Shown here: one piece after another, positions 6,106 to 8,782 of the stretch
Numbering within the stretch: position 1 is the first letter of the stretch
How the letters are laid out: every line of letters begins with the position of its first letter
Notes under the pieces: generated by a model
Seen by the model: only the letters and a program-made list of their open reading frames with translations
Databases searched by the model: none
Told to the model about the DNA's origin: nothing
DNA from: an uncultured Cytophagaceae bacterium
GTDB taxonomy: Bacteria; Bacteroidota; Bacteroidia; Cytophagales; Spirosomataceae
Length of the DNA stretch: 8,782 bases
NCBI GenBank assembly: GCA_938008575.1
Contig: CALLKB010000143.1
Span: 1 to 8,782 of the forward strand
Direction: 5' to 3'
Program-made: the position numbers and the translations under genes

Positions 6106-6927
6106 ATGGAAATTATAGGTTATTTCGCCTCTCTTCTTATTGGAATCTCGTTGGGCTTAATCGGCGGCGGAGGATCCATTTTAACAGTACCCGTTTTAGT
6201 ATATTTATTTGGTGTAGATCCTATTTTAGCTACGGCATATTCGCTTTTCGTCGTAGGAGCAAGTTCCCTGGTAGGGGCATTTCCTAAATACAAACAAGGC
6301 TTAATCAACATAAAAACAGCCGTTATTTTCGGCATTCCTTCGATAGCAGCGGTTTATGCAACGCGTAAATTTATCGTTCCTTTAATTCCTGCAGAAGTTT
6401 TCACCGTTGGTGAATTTGTTGTTACAAAATCCATCTTAATGATGGTTTTATTCGCGGTATTGATGGTGGCTGCATCTATCTCGATGATTCGCGGAAAATG
6501 TGAACAATGCGAAAAGGAAAAATTAGGTACTTATGTTGAGGAGGAACAAGTCTTTAACTATCCGATGATCTTAATTGAAGGCGCAGTAGTAGGTACCTTA
6601 ACAGGTTTGGTTGGCGCCGGCGGTGGATTCTTAATCATCCCAGCCTTAGTAATGCTTTCAAAATTATCCATGAAGCAGGCTGTAGGGACTTCCTTGTTAA
6701 TCATCGCTGCGAAGTCATTAATCGGATTTACTGGTGACCTAGGACATCAAGTGATTGATTGGAACTTATTATTAATCGTAACAGGCCTTGCCATTGTAGG
6801 TATTTTCCTAGGTGACATAATTAGTAAAAAAGTTGACGGAAATAAATTAAAAGTAGGTTTTGGATGGTTTGTGTTGGTGATGGGGATGTATATCCTAATC
6901 CAACAATTAGCCTTCCCAATGAAATAA
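6106..6927 (+). CDS. TauE/SafE-family sulfite exporter-type permease
   Basis: This is a 273-residue inner-membrane protein of typical length, with about eight hydrophobic segments in two homologous halves. The internal repeat is clear: GLIGGGGSILTVPVLV (17-32) with ATAYSLFVVGASSLVG (42-57) in the first half, matched by GLVGAGGGFLIIPALV (167-182) with AVGTSLLIIAAKSLIG (192-207) in the second. Family members export sulfite or sulfoacetate, or move thiosulfate-like anions. The linker between the halves is polar, probably cytoplasmic, and carries a Cys-x-x-Cys pair (Cys132, Cys135 in GKCEQCEKEK). It is the first gene of a tight unit, with the dioxygenase-rhodanese gene starting 33 bases later, which supports export of the sulfite that enzyme would make. 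In the staphylococcal cst operon a tauE gene is likewise found with cstA/cstB. No Shine-Dalgarno sequence is visible. Confidence 0.9.
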   Translation: MEIIGYFASLLIGISLGLIGGGGSILTVPVLVYLFGVDPILATAYSLFVVGASSLVGAFPKYKQGLINIKTAVIFGIPSIAAVYATRKFIVPLIPAEVFTVGEFVVTKSILMMVLFAVLMVAASISMIRGKCEQCEKEKLGTYVEEEQVFNYPMILIEGAVVGTLTGLVGAGGGFLIIPALVMLSKLSMKQAVGTSLLIIAAKSLIGFTGDLGHQVIDWNLLLIVTGLAIVGIFLGDIISKKVDGNKLKVGFGWFVLVMGMYILIQQLAFPMK

Positions 6928-6960
6928 AATAATCACATTCACAGCATAATAATTACCAAA

Positions 6961-8379
6961 ATGAAAGTAGAACAAATTTACACGGGATGTTTAGCACAAG
7001 GTGCTTACTACATCGAGAACAACGGTGAAGCAGCGATTATCGATCCACTTCGCGAGGTACAACCTTACATCGAAAAAGCAGAACGTAACGGAGCGAAAAT
7101 TAAGTATGTATTTGAAACACACTTTCATGCCGACTTCGTTTCTGGACACATCGATTTATCTGCAAAAACAGGTGCTCCGATCGTTTACGGGCCCAATGCA
7201 GCTTGTGCATTCGATTGCATCTCAGCAACAGATGGCCAGGAATTCCCATTAGGAAACGCGACGATTCGTGTCATTCACACACCAGGTCACACGATGGAAT
7301 CCACATGTTTCCTTTTGATCGATGAAAACAGAAAAGAAACTAGTTTATTCTCTGGAGATACGTTGTTCATTGGCGATGTAGGTCGTCCAGATTTAGCCCA
7401 AAAAGTAAAAGCTGATTTAACAGAAGATATCTTAGCCGGTCATCTATTTGACTCATTACGGAACAAAATCATGCCTTTAGCAGATGATATCATTGTATAT
7501 CCTGCACACGGTGCGGGTTCTGCTTGCGGCAAAAATATGAGCAAAGAGACAACGGATACCTTAGGTAACCAAAAGAAAACCAACTATGCGTTGAATCCAG
7601 CATTAACCAAAGAGGAATTCAAAAAAGAAGTATTAACAGGCTTGGTTGCTCCTCCCGCTTACTTCCCATTGAACGTTTTAATGAATATTCAGGGCTATGA
7701 TTCAATCGACAAGGTATTGGAACGTGGACAGCACGCCTTAAGTCCAGAAGGATTTGAAGCAGCAGCAAACGAAACGAGCGCGTTAATCTTGGATACTCGA
7801 GATCCACAGACATTTGCAGCAGGATTTGTACCCAATTCGATTAACATCGGAATCGATGGATCGTTCGCTCCTTGGGTAGGTGCAATGATTCCAGACATCA
7901 AACAAGAAATCTTATTGGTGACAGACGAAGGTCGAGAAGAAGAAGTAATCACTCGTTTAGCACGTGTAGGTTATGACTTTACGATTGGCTACTTAAAAGG
8001 TGGATTTGCGTCTTGGAAAGCATCAGGCAAGGAGTTTGATCAAATCGAATCGATCGAACCGGCAGAAGCATTTAAGCGTGTCGCAGCAGGTGAAGGTGAA
8101 ATCATCGATGTACGTAAAAATTCGGAATACTTGTCTGAACACGTGATTGATGTAGAAAATGCACCTTTGGATTTCATCAATGATAGCATGTTGAAAATCG
8201 ATAAAAACAAGACCTACTTCGTACACTGTGCAGGTGGTTACCGTTCGATGATCTTCAACTCTACCTTAAGAGCTCGTGGCTACGATAACTTAATTGATAT
8301 CAATGGTGGATTCAAAGCAATCAAAGAATCTGGCAAGTTTCATGTATCTGATTATGTATGTCCTTCAACCCTTTTATAA
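6961..8379 (+). CDS. Persulfide dioxygenase-sulfurtransferase (MBL fold plus two rhodanese domains, CstB-like)
   Basis: This 472-residue protein has the domain order of S. aureus CstB. Residues 1 to about 230 are a metallo-beta-lactamase-fold persulfide dioxygenase, with THFHADFVSGH (53-63), HTPGH (106-110), SGDTLFIGDVGRPDL (131-145) and PAHGAGSACG (181-190). By analogy with ETHE1 the iron ligands are His54, His110 and Asp133. Cys189 sits beside His183 and may handle the persulfide. Residues about 260-360 form a rhodanese domain without its catalytic Cys (Thr321 in VTDEGREE). Residues about 365-460 form an active one with Cys423 in HCAGGYRS. A short tail holds Cys467. The expected reaction is oxidation of a low-molecular-weight persulfide to sulfite, with sulfur transfer to give thiosulfate. 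It is cytoplasmic, with no signal peptide. It lies between the sulfite exporter gene and a small rhodanese gene. Confidence 0.92.
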   Translation: MKVEQIYTGCLAQGAYYIENNGEAAIIDPLREVQPYIEKAERNGAKIKYVFETHFHADFVSGHIDLSAKTGAPIVYGPNAACAFDCISATDGQEFPLGNATIRVIHTPGHTMESTCFLLIDENRKETSLFSGDTLFIGDVGRPDLAQKVKADLTEDILAGHLFDSLRNKIMPLADDIIVYPAHGAGSACGKNMSKETTDTLGNQKKTNYALNPALTKEEFKKEVLTGLVAPPAYFPLNVLMNIQGYDSIDKVLERGQHALSPEGFEAAANETSALILDTRDPQTFAAGFVPNSINIGIDGSFAPWVGAMIPDIKQEILLVTDEGREEEVITRLARVGYDFTIGYLKGGFASWKASGKEFDQIESIEPAEAFKRVAAGEGEIIDVRKNSEYLSEHVIDVENAPLDFINDSMLKIDKNKTYFVHCAGGYRSMIFNSTLRARGYDNLIDINGGFKAIKESGKFHVSDYVCPSTLL

Positions 8380-8381
8380 TC

Positions 8382-8654
8382 ATGGAAGATTTATTAGCTA
8401 ACCCAGCAACTACGGTTGTTGATGTAAGAGAAACAGGTGAATTTGCAGGAGGCCATTACGAAGGTGCCATCAATATTCCCTTGGGTATTATTCCCCTACG
8501 CTTAGATGAATTCAAGGCAATGAACGGACCCATCGTTGTTTACTGCAGAAGTGGAAATCGTTCTGGCATGGCGATGAACTTGTTAAAGCAAGCTGGTCTC
8601 ACTGACGTTTATAATGGTGGGGGTTTACATGACATGTTAGTTTACCAAAATTAA
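8382..8654 (+). CDS. Single-domain rhodanese (sulfurtransferase)
   Basis: This is a 90-residue stand-alone rhodanese domain. It shows the typical start DVRETGEFAGGHYEGAINIP (14-33) and a six-residue active-site loop, CRSGNR, with catalytic Cys55, followed by the closing NGGG segment. It would carry sulfane sulfur as a cysteine persulfide, probably exchanging it with the neighbouring dioxygenase-rhodanese protein. The ATG at 8382 lies two bases after the upstream stop and matches the usual N-terminus of the family. An in-frame ATG at 8358 would overlap the preceding gene by 22 bases and add eight atypical residues. Either way translation is probably coupled to the gene before it. The next start codon follows after one base. 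Confidence 0.92.
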   Translation: MEDLLANPATTVVDVRETGEFAGGHYEGAINIPLGIIPLRLDEFKAMNGPIVVYCRSGNRSGMAMNLLKQAGLTDVYNGGGLHDMLVYQN

Positions 8655-8655
8655 T

Positions 8656-8782
8656 ATGATCACAAGCCTAACACAACATTGGGGTTTCATGCGCATCATC
8701 CGTCTAGTGATAGGTGGATATGCGCTTGCTGAAGCCATTCGTGCATCAGATGTACTGATTGGCATCATGGGTACCGTCCTTT
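8656..8782 (+). CDS. Small membrane protein, YgaP/DUF2892-like, 3' partial
   Basis: The frame opens with ATG one base after the rhodanese stop and stays open to the window end (42 codons visible). The start MITSLTQHWGFMRIIRLVIG, then a hydrophobic stretch with a short polar break (AIRASD) and a second hydrophobic stretch, looks like the small two-helix DUF2892 proteins that accompany rhodaneses. In E. coli YgaP a similar helix pair is fused to a rhodanese domain. It would place sulfur transfer at the inner membrane, perhaps near the TauE permease (inference). The assignment rests on the N-terminal half only. Confidence 0.6.
   Translation, partial: MITSLTQHWGFMRIIRLVIGGYALAEAIRASDVLIGIMGTVL

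Noticed and set aside
6928..6960. TCACATTCACAG before the dioxygenase gene as a third operator
   Set aside because: It is a direct, not inverted, arrangement of TCACA-like half sites and lacks the TGTGAT-N4-ATCACG form. The 33-bp gap is more likely just an operon spacer.
8358..8381. Earlier ATG for the small rhodanese, overlapping the preceding gene
   Set aside because: The added residues (MSFNPFII) translate the out-of-frame tail of the previous gene. The ATG at 8382 fits the family start. The overlap start cannot be fully excluded.

Overview
The window looks like a chromosomal piece of a Bacteroidota bacterium, probably a Cytophagales-type aerobe. The family level is inference. The signs are moderate AT-richness, almost no Shine-Dalgarno sequences, a TAnnTTTG-type -7 element, short Lys-Lys secretion signals, an outer-membrane barrel ending in Phe, and typical Bacteroidota versions of the protein families. 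It is densely coded, with no gene-free stretch over 100 bases.

Left part (1-3829), carbohydrate and housekeeping genes. A 5'-truncated sugar phosphate isomerase/epimerase-like TIM-barrel gene runs rightwards. Its stop overlaps by 9 bp the end of a convergent two-gene leftward unit: a GH43-like secreted glycosidase followed by a stand-alone NAD(P)H-hydrate dehydratase (nnrD). The terminator of the isomerase gene appears to lie inside the nnrD coding sequence. Divergent from the glycosidase, across a 47-bp gap, is a Gfo/Idh/MocA NAD(P)-dependent oxidoreductase. A pair of inverted REP-like palindromes (3835-3893) separates this part from the next.

Right part (3911-8782), a sulfide/persulfide-handling cluster, all on the + strand. 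The order is a Crp/Fnr-family regulator with only two cysteines, an OprD-family outer-membrane porin, a TauE/SafE sulfite-exporter-type permease, a CstB-like persulfide dioxygenase fused to two rhodanese domains, a single-domain rhodanese, and the start of a small YgaP/DUF2892-like membrane protein cut by the window edge. The likely scheme (inference) is that persulfide sulfur is oxidised to sulfite and/or passed to thiosulfate by the dioxygenase-rhodanese protein and the small rhodanese. The oxyanion then leaves through TauE and possibly the porin.

The most interesting signal is regulatory. The porin and the tauE operon are each preceded by the same operator, TGTGAT-N4-ATCACG. Exactly 15 or 16 bases downstream of each is a second small palindrome, TGG-N2-CCA, that merges with a -7-like element. 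The recognition helix of the adjacent Crp/Fnr protein carries an Arg-Glu-x-x-Ser-Arg pattern that fits a GTGAT-N4-ATCAC site. This suggests a local sulfur-responsive regulon in which a two-cysteine Crp/Fnr protein takes the place of the CsoR-family sensor CstR of the staphylococcal cst operon.
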